64,000 bases of DNA from Pseudomonas sp. M47T1. Lineage in GTDB: Bacteria > Pseudomonadota > Gammaproteobacteria > Pseudomonadales > Pseudomonadaceae. Shown piece after piece: positions 42,114 to 52,300 of this stretch (position 1 is the first letter of the stretch; every line of letters begins with the position of its first letter). The notes under the pieces are model-generated. The model did no database searches. It was not told the origin of the DNA and saw only the letters and a list, made by a program, of their open reading frames with translations. The stretch is taken from positions 62,001 through 126,000 of the forward strand of contig NZ_AJWX01000017.1 in assembly GCF_000263855.1 (NCBI RefSeq), in the 5' to 3' direction. A program made the translations under genes and the position numbers.

Positions 42114-43076
42114 TCACCCGATGAACGCCTCGCGGTCCTGCTTGAGCAACGACAGCAGCCAGACGAAGTCGTCCGGCAGCGGCGATTCCCAGCTCATGCG
42201 CTCACCGGTGGTGGGGTGTTCCAGCTCCAGGAAGCGTGCGTGCAGGGCCTGGCGCGGGAAGGTCTTGAGCGCGTCGACCATGCTCGGGTTGGCCGCCGGC
42301 GGAATGCGGAAGCGACCACCGTAAGCTGGGTCGCCCACCAACGGGAAGTTGATGTGTGACATGTGCACGCGAATCTGGTGGGTACGGCCGGTTTCCAGCT
42401 TGACCCGCACATGGGTGTGGGAACGGAAGCGCTCCAGCACGCGGTAGTGGCTGACGGCAGGCTTGCCACCTTCCATCACCGCCATGCGCTGGCGCTGCTG
42501 GCCGTGGCGACCGATGGGCGCGTTGATCTTGCCCCCGGCGGTCACCACACCGATCACGATGCACTCATAAATCCGACTGACGGTACGGCTTTGCAGCTGG
42601 GTAACCAGTTTTGTCTGCGCCTGGATGGTCTTGGCCACCACCATAAGGCCGGTGGTGTCCTTGTCCAGGCGGTGCACGATGCCGGCGCGCGGGACGTTGA
42701 CGATGTCCGGCACGTGGTGCAGCAAGGCGTTGAGCAGGGTACCGTCGGCGTGGCCGGCAGCCGGGTGCACCACCAGGCCCGCAGGCTTGTTGATGACCAG
42801 GATGTCGTCGTCTTCGTAGACGATGTCCAGTTCGATGTCCTGGGCGATCCACTCGCCCTGGGCTTCCTGTTCGGCGGAAAGGGCCAGGATAGCGCCGCCG
42901 TGAACGATGTCACGCGGGCGCAGCACGCCACCGTCCACGGTCAGGCGGCCTTCTTTGATCCAGGCGGATAGGCGCGAGCGCGAGTGCTCGGCGAACAATT
43001 GTGCGGCGACTTGATCGAGGCGTTGGCCGCCCAATTCGGACGGCACCTCTGCGCTAAGTTGTATGATCTCGGACAT
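42114..43076 (-). CDS. rluD: 23S rRNA pseudouridine synthase RluD
   Basis: 320 residues. N-terminal S4 RNA-binding domain (about 15-75, RLDQVAAQLFAEHSRSRLSAWI) and RluA-type catalytic domain with the Asp in HRLDKDTTGLMVVAKT. Modifies U1911, 1915 and 1917 (E. coli numbering) of helix 69. Start at 43076, MSEIIQLSAEVP; a longer frame to 43160 lacks support. Divergent from bamD across 149 bases. Confidence 0.94.
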   Translation of the reverse strand: MSEIIQLSAEVPSELGGQRLDQVAAQLFAEHSRSRLSAWIKEGRLTVDGGVLRPRDIVHGGAILALSAEQEAQGEWIAQDIELDIVYEDDDILVINKPAGLVVHPAAGHADGTLLNALLHHVPDIVNVPRAGIVHRLDKDTTGLMVVAKTIQAQTKLVTQLQSRTVSRIYECIVIGVVTAGGKINAPIGRHGQQRQRMAVMEGGKPAVSHYRVLERFRSHTHVRVKLETGRTHQIRVHMSHINFPLVGDPAYGGRFRIPPAANPSMVDALKTFPRQALHARFLELEHPTTGERMSWESPLPDDFVWLLSLLKQDREAFIG

Positions 43077-43225
43077 GCTCGGACTAGGCGGCGGCACAGC
43101 CTTTGGTTTCGGCTGCACGCTTGTGGTTAAATACGGCGTCTTTTGCCCCGAGGCTTCCACGGGGCGCTCATCATAACAGGACGGTCACGCCCAAGACAGC
43201 GGCCGTCATAGGGACGCAAGCCGCC

Positions 43226-44251
43226 ATGCAAGTGAAACACCTGCTGCTGATCGCCATCCTCGGACTCACGGCCGCCTGTTCGTCGAAGAAGGAAGTGGTC
43301 GACGAAAACCTGAGCGAAACCGAGCTGTACCAGCAGGCGCAGGCCGATCTGGACAACCACAGCTATACCAGCGCCACCGCCAAACTGAAGGCGCTGGACT
43401 CCCGCTATCCGTTCGGGCGCTACGCCGACCAGGCGCAGCTCGAGCTGATCTACGCCAACTACAAGAACTCCGAACCTGAAGCGGCCAAGTCGGCTGCCGA
43501 GCGTTTCATCCGCCTGCACCCGCAGCACCCGAACGTGGACTACGCCTACTACCTCAAGGGCCTGACCTCGTTCGACCAGGACCGTGGCCTGCTGGCGCGC
43601 TTCCTGCCGCTGGACATGACCAAGCGTGACCCGGGCGCTGCCCGCGACTCCTACAACGAGTTCGCCCAGCTCACCAGCCGCTACCCCAACAGCCGCTACG
43701 CGCCGGACGCCAAGCAGCGCATGATCTACCTGCGCAACCTGCTGGCGGCCTACGAGATTCACGTGGCTGACTACTACCTGACCCGTCAGGCCTACGTCGC
43801 TGCCGCCAACCGTGGCCGCTACGTGGTGGAAAACTTCCAGGAAACACCGTCCGTCGGTGATGGCCTGGCCGTGATGGTCGAGTCCTACCAGCGCCTTGGC
43901 CTGGACGATCTGGCCAACACCAGCCTGGAAACCCTGAAGCTGAACTACCCGGACCACCCGCAACTGGTGGACGACAAGTTCGTGCCTCAGCAGCAGGAAG
44001 CGGACAACCGCTCCTGGCTGACCAAGGCCACGCTGGGCCTGGTGGAAACCAGTGCTCCGCTGCCACCGGGTGAAACCCGAGCCAACCAGGACGTGGTCAA
44101 GCAGTTCCAGGACGCCAAGGATGCCATCCCGCGCGACCTGCTGCCCAAAGACCAGGGCGGCACCGCCGAAGACGCTGCCAAGCCGGTAGACGACGCGCCG
44201 AAGAAAAGCCGTTCGATCTTCAGCTACATGACCTTCGGCCTGTTCGACTGA
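43226..44251 (+). CDS. bamD: Outer-membrane assembly lipoprotein BamD (ComL)
   Basis: 341 residues. Lipobox LTAAC (Cys18) after a short signal peptide. Five TPR-like helix pairs (about 30-250; ELYQQAQADLDNHSYTSATAKL, SRYPFGRYADQAQLEL). Essential partner of BamA for outer-membrane protein insertion. Compared with E. coli BamD (about 245) it has a long C-terminal tail (about 260-341, rich in Pro and Lys). Ends in a clear terminator. Confidence 0.95.
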   Translation: MQVKHLLLIAILGLTAACSSKKEVVDENLSETELYQQAQADLDNHSYTSATAKLKALDSRYPFGRYADQAQLELIYANYKNSEPEAAKSAAERFIRLHPQHPNVDYAYYLKGLTSFDQDRGLLARFLPLDMTKRDPGAARDSYNEFAQLTSRYPNSRYAPDAKQRMIYLRNLLAAYEIHVADYYLTRQAYVAAANRGRYVVENFQETPSVGDGLAVMVESYQRLGLDDLANTSLETLKLNYPDHPQLVDDKFVPQQQEADNRSWLTKATLGLVETSAPLPPGETRANQDVVKQFQDAKDAIPRDLLPKDQGGTAEDAAKPVDDAPKKSRSIFSYMTFGLFD

Positions 44252-44264
44252 ACAGCACCGCAGT

Positions 44265-44293
44265 AAAAAAGAGGCCTTCGGGCCTCTTTTTTT
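44265..44293 (+). terminator. Rho-independent terminator of bamD
   Basis: Stem AAAAAAGAGGCC with loop TTCG and mirror GGCCTCTTTTTTT, 13 bases after the bamD stop. Confidence 0.93.
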
Positions 44294-44329
44294 GTATCCG
44301 CAGAAATATATTGCCGCCCTGAAATATCT

Positions 44330-44421
44330 GTAGTCGCTGCCACCAGGCTGCGCCGGCCCGCATTTACACGGGAGATTTTCAGCGAGGCACCAGGCCAGCG
44401 CAGCCTGGCGGCAGCGGCTAC
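44330..44421. repeat. Palindromic repeat pair, family B
   Basis: GTAGTCGCTGCCACCAGGCT ... AGCCTGGCGGCAGCGGCTAC flank about 50 bases. Same family as 23749 and 31241. Confidence 0.75.
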
Positions 44422-44537
44422 CGGTATCGGCGTACCCAGGCCATCAAAAAGATATCACCGCCGATACCCATCGCCGCTTGTCCCACGCCCTACCCGCTCC
44501 TACACTGCCGCATCTCTCCCTGCTTGAGCTGTTGACC

Positions 44538-44771
44538 ATGATTCGCCTGATTTTCTGGATCGCCATTGTCTTTGCCGTGTTGTGGCTGTGGCGCAAGATC
44601 AAGCCCACCCCGCGCCAGCCCGCCCAGCGCGGTGCCGAGCAGGCGCTGTTGATGGTGCGCTGCGCCCACTGCGGTGTGCACTTGCCGCAAGACCGCGCCC
44701 TCAGCAACGGCCAGCACTGGTATTGCACCCAGGCTCACCTCAACGAGGGCCCGGCCCCACGTGAGCGCTGA
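44538..44771 (+). CDS. PP0621-like small membrane/zinc-ribbon protein
   Basis: 77 residues: membrane helix (MIRLIFWIAIVFAVLWLW), basic linker, and a C-terminal zinc-ribbon-like CAHCGVHLPQDRA ... YCTQAH. The position directly before pilS is conserved in Pseudomonas, and the two frames overlap by 11 bases (stop at 44771, pilS GTG at 44761), so they are likely coupled. Function unknown. Confidence 0.78.
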   Translation: MIRLIFWIAIVFAVLWLWRKIKPTPRQPAQRGAEQALLMVRCAHCGVHLPQDRALSNGQHWYCTQAHLNEGPAPRER

Positions 44772-46353
44772 GACCTTCCAGCCCGGCGGCCCCCAGGCGC
44801 GGCGCATGCTGCGCCTGTATCACCTGTACCGCCTGACCATCGGCATTACCCTGATCCTGCTGATTTCCAGCGACATGGACGACAAGCTGCTGGAGCTGGC
44901 CAATGGCGTCTGGTTCCGCAGTGGCAGCTGGGCCTACCTGCTGCTCAACATCGCCGCTGTGATACTGCTGGAAAAACTGCGCCCGCCCGGCCACGTGTTC
45001 GCCTTGGCGCTGTTCGACATCCTGATGCTGTCCGGGCTGTTCTACGCCGGCGGCGGCACGCCCAGCGGCATCGGCAACTTGATGATTGCCTCGGTGGCCA
45101 TGAGCAATCTGCTGCTGCGCGGGCGCAATGGCCTGCTGATTGCCGCACTGGGCAGCATCGGCATCATCTACCTGACCTTCTACCTGAACTTCCTGCGGCC
45201 CAACAACGTCACCAACTACGTACAGGCCAGCACCCTGGGCGTGCTGTGCTTTGCCGTGGCGCTGATGGTGCAGGCCCTGACGCGGCTGCTGCGGGTCAGC
45301 GAAAACCTGGCCTCACAACGCGCCAGCGACGTCACCAACCTGGAAGAGCTGAACGCACTGATCCTGCAGCGCATGCGCACCGGCATCCTCGTGCTGGACA
45401 CCGTCAACCGCGTGCAACTGGCCAACGACGGCGCGCTCAAGCTGATTGGCCAGTATCACCTCAGCGGCCAGTTGATCGCTGCCTATTCGCCAGAACTGGT
45501 GGAACGCCTGCTGCAATGGCACACCAACCCCACGTTGCGCCTGCGCAGTATCAAGTTCACCCCCACCGGCCCTTCGGTGCAGCCAAGCTTCATCGCCCTT
45601 CGCCGTGGCGACCAGCAACAAACCCTGGTGTTTCTCGAAGACCTGTCGCAAATCGCGCAGCAGGCCCAGCAGCTGAAACTGGCCGCCCTGGGCCGCCTGA
45701 CCGCCAGCATTGCCCATGAAATCCGCAACCCGCTGGGCGCCATCAGTCATGCCGGCCAACTGCTGCAGGAATCAGAGAGCCTGGACCCGGCCGACCTGCG
45801 CCTGACCCAGATCATCAAGGACCAGTCCAAGCGCATGAACCTGATCATCGAGAACGTGCTGCAACTGTCTCGCCGGCGCCAGGCCGAGCCCCAGATGCTG
45901 GACTTGACGGTATTTGTGCAACAGTTCCTGGAACACTTCCGCACCAGCGCCACCCCGCGCCAGGCCCTGCACCTGTACGTCACCGACGGGCCGATCGAAA
46001 CCCGCATGGACCCGCACCACCTGACCCAGGTGCTGACCAACCTGGTGGAAAACGGGCTGCGCTACAGCGCCCATGCCCACGGCCAGGCACAGGTGTGGCT
46101 GAACCTATTCGTGGAACCGACCAACGGCCTGCCTATTCTCGACGTACTGGATGATGGTCCCGGGTTTTCGGCCGATCAACTGCAACACATCTTCGAACCT
46201 TTCTTCACCACCGAAACCAAAGGAACAGGATTGGGCCTCTACATTTCCCGTGAGCTGTGCGAAAGCAACCAGGCGCACCTAGACTACAAACCACGTGAAC
46301 GCGGTGGCAGCTGCCTGCGGATCACGTTCGCCCATGCACGGAAGCTGAGTTGA
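44761..46353 (+). CDS. pilS: Sensor histidine kinase PilS
   Basis: 530 residues from GTG at 44761, the length of P. aeruginosa PilS. Six membrane helices (about 20-190) followed by a PAS-like linker (MRTGILVLDTVNRVQLAN) and a HisKA core, IAHEIRNPLGAISHAGQLL, with the phosphorylated His; ATPase motifs DDGPGFS, GTGLGLYISREL. In P. aeruginosa PilS senses pilin in the membrane and tunes PilR. The GTG start overlaps the preceding small gene; longer frames begin inside that gene. Confidence 0.95.
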   Translation: MSAETFQPGGPQARRMLRLYHLYRLTIGITLILLISSDMDDKLLELANGVWFRSGSWAYLLLNIAAVILLEKLRPPGHVFALALFDILMLSGLFYAGGGTPSGIGNLMIASVAMSNLLLRGRNGLLIAALGSIGIIYLTFYLNFLRPNNVTNYVQASTLGVLCFAVALMVQALTRLLRVSENLASQRASDVTNLEELNALILQRMRTGILVLDTVNRVQLANDGALKLIGQYHLSGQLIAAYSPELVERLLQWHTNPTLRLRSIKFTPTGPSVQPSFIALRRGDQQQTLVFLEDLSQIAQQAQQLKLAALGRLTASIAHEIRNPLGAISHAGQLLQESESLDPADLRLTQIIKDQSKRMNLIIENVLQLSRRRQAEPQMLDLTVFVQQFLEHFRTSATPRQALHLYVTDGPIETRMDPHHLTQVLTNLVENGLRYSAHAHGQAQVWLNLFVEPTNGLPILDVLDDGPGFSADQLQHIFEPFFTTETKGTGLGLYISRELCESNQAHLDYKPRERGGSCLRITFAHARKLS

Positions 46354-46355
46354 AC

Positions 46356-47696
46356 ATGAGCCAACGGCAGAAGATCCTGATCGTCGACGATGAACCGGAT
46401 ATCCGCGAACTCCTGGAAATCACCCTGGGCCGGATGAAGCTCGACACGCGCAGCGCGCGCAACGTCAAAGAAGCCCGCGACTGGCTGGCCCGCGAGCCCT
46501 TCGACCTGTGCCTGACCGACATGCGCCTGCCCGACGGCACGGGCCTTGAGCTGGTGCAGCACATGCAGCAACGCTTTCCGCAACTGCCAGTGGCGATGAT
46601 TACCGCCTACGGCAGCCTCGACACCGCCATCAACGCTTTGAAGGCCGGCGCCTTCGACTTCCTGACCAAACCGGTGGACCTGCCGCGCCTGCGCGACTTG
46701 GTCACCACCGCCCTGCGCCTGCAAGGCCCGGCGGGTAGCGAGCAGAGCATCGATGACCGGCTGCTGGGCGATTCACCGCCCATGCTGGCCATGCGCAAAC
46801 AGATCGGCCGCCTGGCCCGCAGCCAGGCGCCGGTGTACATCAGTGGCGAGTCGGGCAGCGGCAAGGAACTGGTAGCACGCCTGATCCACGAACAGGGCCC
46901 GCGCGCCGAGTTGCCGTTCGTGCCGGTGAACTGCGGGGCCATTCCCTCCGAGCTGATGGAAAGCGAATTCTTCGGCCATCGCAAAGGCAGCTTCACCGGT
47001 GCCATGGAGGACAAGCCAGGGCTGTTCCAGGCGGCCAGCGGCGGCACCTTGTTTCTGGATGAAGTGGCTGACCTGCCACTGGCCATGCAGGTCAAACTGC
47101 TGCGCGCCATTCAGGAAAAGGCCATTCGCAGCATTGGCGGCCAGAGCGAAGTGGTGGTGGATGTGCGCGTACTGTGTGCCACCCATAAGGATTTGAACGC
47201 CGAAGTGGCCGCCGGGCGCTTCCGCCAGGACCTGTACTACCGCCTCAACGTTATCGAACTGCGCGTGCCCTCGCTGCGCGAACGCCGGGAGGACATCCTG
47301 CTGCTGGCCACCAAGGTGCTCAAGCGCCTGGCCCAGGGCAGCGGCCTGCCGCCGGCGCAACTGAGCCCGGCAGCGCTGGAAACCCTGAAGGGCTATCGCT
47401 TCCCCGGCAACGTGCGCGAACTGGAAAACATGCTGGAGCGGGCTTACACCCTGTGTGAAAACGAACGTATCGAAGCCAGCGACTTGCGCCTCACCGAATC
47501 GGCCCCGGTGGCCGAAAACGGCGTGCCGGACCTGACCAACGTGGACAACCTGGAAGACTTCCTGGAAACCATCGAACGCAAACTGATCTTGCAGGCCCTG
47601 GAAGAAACCCGCTGGAACCGCACGGCAGCGGCGCAGCGCTTGAACCTGTCGTTCCGTTCGATGCGCTACCGCCTCAAAAAGCTCGGCCTGGAATAA
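46356..47696 (+). CDS. pilR: Sigma-54-dependent response regulator PilR
   Basis: 446 residues. Receiver domain (about 5-120) with phospho-acceptor Asp55 (LTDMRLPDG), AAA+ domain (about 135-365) with ISGESGSGKELVARLIH and the sigma-54 contact loop GSFTGA, and a C-terminal Fis-type helix-turn-helix (WNRTAAAQRLNLSFRSMRYRL). Activates pilA from the sigma-54 promoter at 26435. The pilS stop and pilR ATG are 2 bases apart; the TTG at 46350 is a less likely start. Confidence 0.96.
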   Translation: MSQRQKILIVDDEPDIRELLEITLGRMKLDTRSARNVKEARDWLAREPFDLCLTDMRLPDGTGLELVQHMQQRFPQLPVAMITAYGSLDTAINALKAGAFDFLTKPVDLPRLRDLVTTALRLQGPAGSEQSIDDRLLGDSPPMLAMRKQIGRLARSQAPVYISGESGSGKELVARLIHEQGPRAELPFVPVNCGAIPSELMESEFFGHRKGSFTGAMEDKPGLFQAASGGTLFLDEVADLPLAMQVKLLRAIQEKAIRSIGGQSEVVVDVRVLCATHKDLNAEVAAGRFRQDLYYRLNVIELRVPSLRERREDILLLATKVLKRLAQGSGLPPAQLSPAALETLKGYRFPGNVRELENMLERAYTLCENERIEASDLRLTESAPVAENGVPDLTNVDNLEDFLETIERKLILQALEETRWNRTAAAQRLNLSFRSMRYRLKKLGLE

Positions 47697-47715
47697 CCCC
47701 CCCACCTGCGCCCCG

Positions 47716-47815
47716 GAGCTGCTGCCAGGCTGCGAAGGCCCGCACAGGGGGCCCGCGATCAACCTGACACCGCCAAAGGTCCTGCAAACCTCTTAGCAGC
47801 CTGCGCCAGCTACGG
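47716..47815. repeat. Palindromic repeat, family C
   Basis: GAGCTGCTGCCAGGCTGCGA ... GCAGCCTGCGCCAGCTACG flank about 60 bases between pilR and thiO; the same layout is at 63381. Confidence 0.65.
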
Positions 47816-47816
47816 G

Positions 47817-48920
47817 TTACGCCAAACGGCCTGCTGGCGCGTAGGGAGCGGGATCGATGATGGGCTCGCGACCCAGCATCAGGTCAGCAAACAATTGGCA
47901 GGACGCCGGCGCCAACACCAGGCCGTTACGGTAGTGGCCGCAGTTCAGCCACAGCCCCTCGACACCCTCCAGTGCACCAATAAATGGAATGCCCTCCGGC
48001 GAACCCGGCCGCAATCCCGCCCAGTGCTTGACCGGCGTGGCATTGGCCAACGCCGGCAGCAGCTCAATGGCCGAGGCCTTCAGGCTTTCCAGCGCGCTGA
48101 CGGTAGGCGTCTTGTCATAGCCCTCATGCTCCAGCGTGCTGCCCACCAGAATGTGACCGTCGCGACGAGGAATCGCATAGCGCCCCTTGGCCAGCACCAT
48201 GCTCGGCAGGAAGTCCGCCTCGCACTTGAACAGAATCATCTGCCCCTTCACCGGCTCCACCGGCAAACGCACGCCCAGGCTTTCCAGCAAATCACCACTC
48301 CAGGCACCCGCCGTCAGCACCACCTGATCGGCGCGCAGCTCGCCCTGCGCCGCGTCGACACCGACGATGGCCTGGCCATCACGCAGGAAGCCGCGCACTT
48401 CGCAGTGCTCGCGCACGGTCACGTTCGGCTGCGCCGATAGCGCCGCTTTCAGCGATTTCACCAGGCGCGGGTTGCGCACATTGGCCACGTCGGCCATGTA
48501 GATGGCGCTGCGGTAGCCACCGCCCAGCACCGGCACGCCGTCGTAGGCCGCCGAAATATCCACCTTGCTCAGGGGCCGGTTCAGGCGCGCTGCCCAGGCC
48601 AGCGCTTCGTCTTCATCGGGCAGGTCCAGCCAGTACAGGCCAGTGGTGTGCACCTCGGGGTCGATGCCGGTGTCGGCGAACAGCCGCGCGCCCAACTGCG
48701 GGTAGAAGTCCTGGGACCAGTGCGCCAGCGCCGTCACCGCCGGGCTGTAGCGCCAGGGGTACAGCGGCGAGACGATGCCGCCACCGGCCCAGGACGATTC
48801 CTGGCCTACGCCTGCGCGGTCCAGCAGGGTGATGCGGGCCACGTGGGGGGCCAGGTTCAGGGCGGTCAGCAGGCCGATGACGCCGCCGCCGATGATGATG
48901 AGTTCTTGTTGTGTGGGCAT
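47817..48920 (-). CDS. thiO: Glycine oxidase ThiO (FAD-dependent)
   Basis: 367 residues. N-terminal dinucleotide fold ELIIIGGGVIGLLTALNLA, then DAO-family body with SSWAGGGIVSPLYPW and the C-terminal NCGHYRNGLVLAPASC. Oxidises glycine to the iminoacetate used for the thiamine thiazole ring. The ATG at 48920 gives MPTQQELIIIGGG; the GTG at 48944 adds eight unlikely residues. Follows pilE by 24 bases and is probably the last gene of the minor-pilin operon. Confidence 0.92.
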   Translation of the reverse strand: MPTQQELIIIGGGVIGLLTALNLAPHVARITLLDRAGVGQESSWAGGGIVSPLYPWRYSPAVTALAHWSQDFYPQLGARLFADTGIDPEVHTTGLYWLDLPDEDEALAWAARLNRPLSKVDISAAYDGVPVLGGGYRSAIYMADVANVRNPRLVKSLKAALSAQPNVTVREHCEVRGFLRDGQAIVGVDAAQGELRADQVVLTAGAWSGDLLESLGVRLPVEPVKGQMILFKCEADFLPSMVLAKGRYAIPRRDGHILVGSTLEHEGYDKTPTVSALESLKASAIELLPALANATPVKHWAGLRPGSPEGIPFIGALEGVEGLWLNCGHYRNGLVLAPASCQLFADLMLGREPIIDPAPYAPAGRLA

Positions 48921-48944
48921 GGTTGGTCCAGGATCAGAGGGCAC

Positions 48945-49346
48945 TCAACGGCCCCAGCATTTGGCGACGGTCATGGGGGCAGTGCCAGTGATGGTGCGGG
49001 TGCCGTCCTGCGCAAGGGTGAAGGTACCGCAGGCGTCGTTGGCCATGAGCGTACCGGCAATCGGCACAGCTTGCAGGGTGTAACCTGAAGCGCTAGGCGC
49101 AACGGAAAAACTCACGGTGTACCAGGCGTTGCTGGCCGGGGAGGTGAAGTTGACATAAGTACCGTACTTCGAATACCAGCGCTCCAGGTTCTGCGCAGTC
49201 TCGGACATCAGCTCGGTGATCTCGGCACGGTGCGTTCGCTGCACATAACTGGTGTACGACGGATAGGCAATTGCAGCGAGGATGCCGACAATAGCCACCA
49301 CAACCATCAGCTCTACCAGCGTGAAACCCAGAATCTTTCGTTGCAT
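48945..49346 (-). CDS. pilE: Minor pilin PilE
   Basis: 133 residues. Leader MQRKILG, mature FTLVELMVVVAIVGILAAIAYP with Glu5. The globular domain is small with two Cys (NDACG, AKCWG). The ATG at 49346 has AGGGAA 8 bases upstream; GTG at 49352 is too close to it. Contributes to the pilus-tip initiation complex with FimU, PilV, PilW, PilX and PilY1. No pilY2 lies between it and pilY1. Confidence 0.92.
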   Translation of the reverse strand: MQRKILGFTLVELMVVVAIVGILAAIAYPSYTSYVQRTHRAEITELMSETAQNLERWYSKYGTYVNFTSPASNAWYTVSFSVAPSASGYTLQAVPIAGTLMANDACGTFTLAQDGTRTITGTAPMTVAKCWGR

Positions 49347-49359
49347 GTTCACTGTTCCC

Positions 49360-52300
49360 TCATTGAATTTGTCGCCAAAGGATCCGCCCCAAGGTCGCCG
49401 TGCCGGTGCCCGCCTCCACCAGCTTGGTGATGGTGCCGCTCGAATCGTTGATGATTTTCACCTGGCTGTTGGTTGAAGCCACATCAATGATGCCGTTCAG
49501 GTTGGGGATGCCCGTGGAGATATAGATGCCGCTGACAATGGTGTCGCTGGAGTTGACCACCCCATCGCCATTGGTGTCGAGCACAGGGTAGCTGAGGATA
49601 CTGCCGTTCAACGCGTTCAGCTCGAAGGTGTAACCCGCACCCTGGCTGGCGCAGGCGTCGGTAGTATCGACAAATGCCGAGGTGAAGATGATCCGGCTGG
49701 TCTTGTACGCCGCCTGATAGATAACCCGATGCCCCGTCAGTGAAGTACCAAATACCAACGGCAGGTACCAGCCTTTCAGCGAGGTGTAGTCCGTGGTATT
49801 GCTGGTGCTGATCACGTACCCCGCACTGTTGATGCCGGTGACGGCCTGGGACTGCAGGTTGGCGGTGGTGTAGTTGCCCGTGGTGTTGGTATCGGCGTCC
49901 CACACGGCGTAAAAGCCCTGGGCGGCGGTAGTGGTCTTGTCCGCTGTTTCATTCAGCTTGCCAGTGCCGAAATAGACCATCTTGCCGCTGGTAGCGTTGG
50001 TAATCAGCAACGGTGCGGCCGTGATTGGTTGGCTGGAGCCGCCCGGCGCGGTGAACAACGGGCTGCCCGAAAACGCCATGCCCCAACTGGCCGTGGACGT
50101 GCTGCTCAAGTCGAACTTCCACATGTGCCCCAGCAGGTCACCGCCGTAGGCCGCCTGTACAACGTTGGAGGCATTGACCTTGAGCGCTACGGTGGACAGA
50201 CCGTTGCTGCCATTGCTGCTCTCGGCGACGATTTCCTTGATCAGCGCGCCGGTCGCAAGGTTGACCACGAACAAGGATGCCACGCCCTTGGTGCTGCCAT
50301 AACCGTTGGCAATAAAGGCCGCCCAGGTACCGTCGGACAGTTTGGCCACCTGGGGCGTCGAGTAGGCATAACCCAAGTCAGCAAAGGGGGTGGAACTGCT
50401 GGCAGAGAAGCTGTCCGGGCGCAGCTCCCACAATGCCTTGACCACGTTGCCCAGGGTTGCGTCGTAAAGCTGGATGGCCGAGTAGGCCTTGCCGCCAGCC
50501 CCCGTACCGCTCAAGGCGAGCGTTTTCCAGCCGCTGCTGATCTGGGCGTCATACACCGCGATAGGGCCGTCATTGAGAAACGCATGAGAGTTGCCGTTGA
50601 TGTAACCGGTGTCCGATACCTTGTACAGCGATGCCAGCGCCGTGGACGGCATGTAGGCATAGCTGCGCACGCCAGTGCTGGCGTTGATGACGTTGGTGAA
50701 GCCATCGTTGGCGTTGACCACCAGGCTGTTGGTCATCCCTACTGACTTCGTGGCCAGGTAGGTGGTGTAGCTTGAATCCCCTACCAGGCTCGACGCCGTC
50801 TGGTCGGTCTTGGCGGCCTGGACCAGCGGCGAATTGATGATATCGCCCAGCAACACCGTGCGGGTGCGCAGCCCGGTGATGTTGGTGCCTTTGCTCCAGT
50901 TCACCAGGTTAGTCCCGGTTATACCGGTCGGCAGGTTGGCATTCAATACGGTCTGCTGCGCCGCACCATAGTTGGCGTAGGCCATGGTGATCGGTGCGGC
51001 CGTCACCGTGTTGTAGGACTCGAAGGTTGGCGCCGTCGTGCCCACCGCCATAGTGGTGTTGGTATTCCAGCTGGCCGTGGTACTGGCCGTCCCTGTGCTA
51101 CTCAGGGGAAAGGCTTCGACAATGCCGCGCCAGTCAACCGGATCGTAGAGTGTCTGGTAGTAGAACGAAGAAGACGTCAGGGTAGTGGCGCTGACCGTGC
51201 CGGAGCCGCCGGAGCCGGCCTTGGAGGTAATGTCACTCAGCGCGGAAGACAACGCGCTGGTCAGCGAGGCGTTGTCGGTGGCCAGGTAGTATTTGCCATG
51301 GCCGTAGCTGGCCGTGTCGATCAGCATCTGGTTGCTGGCGGTAAAACCGATGGCGTAGGTAAACATGTTCTGCTTGGGGAAGTCCGCCGCCCCCCAGCTC
51401 TTGCCTGTGGCGTCGGTACTGTTGGTGGCCACGGCCTTCATGTCGATGTCATAGGCAAACTTGGCAATGTCATCCAGGTACAGCGTATCCCCTTCATCAT
51501 CGCCATTGAGGTTGTTGCCATCGTTGTTGATACCGTCCCAGTTGGGCAGGTTGGTCCCCCCCAACGGATCGTTCTTGGGGAAGGTGCGGTCGTAGGTGGG
51601 CAGCCCGTCGGTGATCACCACGCCAAAGTTTTTCTGACAGCGGTACTGGATGGGGCTGGTATAGGTGGATGGTGACGAGTTGTAGTACGGCGACATGCCA
51701 CGCATGTAGCGGGTGATTTCGTAATAGGTTTCCGCCAGCGGCGTGTTCGAGCTTGCACTCAGCCCGCCAATGGCGTTGATCAGGGCCTGGTAGTTGGTGT
51801 TGGCCTGGGTTTGCGTCACGGTTGGCACCAGCCCGGTGGTGCCGTAGGCAGTAACAGGCTGCAAATCGCTGATTGCCTGGGTAATGTTGCCGCCCGGGCC
51901 CCGGTCGGCATTTGTCGGAGGGTTGAAGGTCGACAGGCCGATGCGCAGGTTGCGGTTCGCCGTGACCAGGGTCTTGGCCACGCTGATTGCCGTGAGCATG
52001 CGTGTGCTGCTGGTGACGGTAATTGCACTGCCGGCGTTGGACTTGCTCACCAGGTACGAAAGGTAATCCACCGGGTAACGGGTCTGACCGCTGCCACGCG
52101 GGTCGGGCAAGGTCAGGCAGGTTACTGCAGTGCTGCTGCGGTAGAAAGCGTACTGGCCACTGCTACAGGTACCCTGGCTCAAGTTGCCGACGAATACATA
52201 GTCCGCGCCCCCTCCGATCTGGCTACCCGAGGAATACCCGCAGAAAAACAGGAAGCAGGAATAACTGGCTGAATACACCGCCGGCCAGGTGAGCGTGGAG

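Noticed and set aside
48945..49360. A pilY2 gene between pilY1 and pilE
   Set aside because: Only 13 bases separate the two genes; there is no room.
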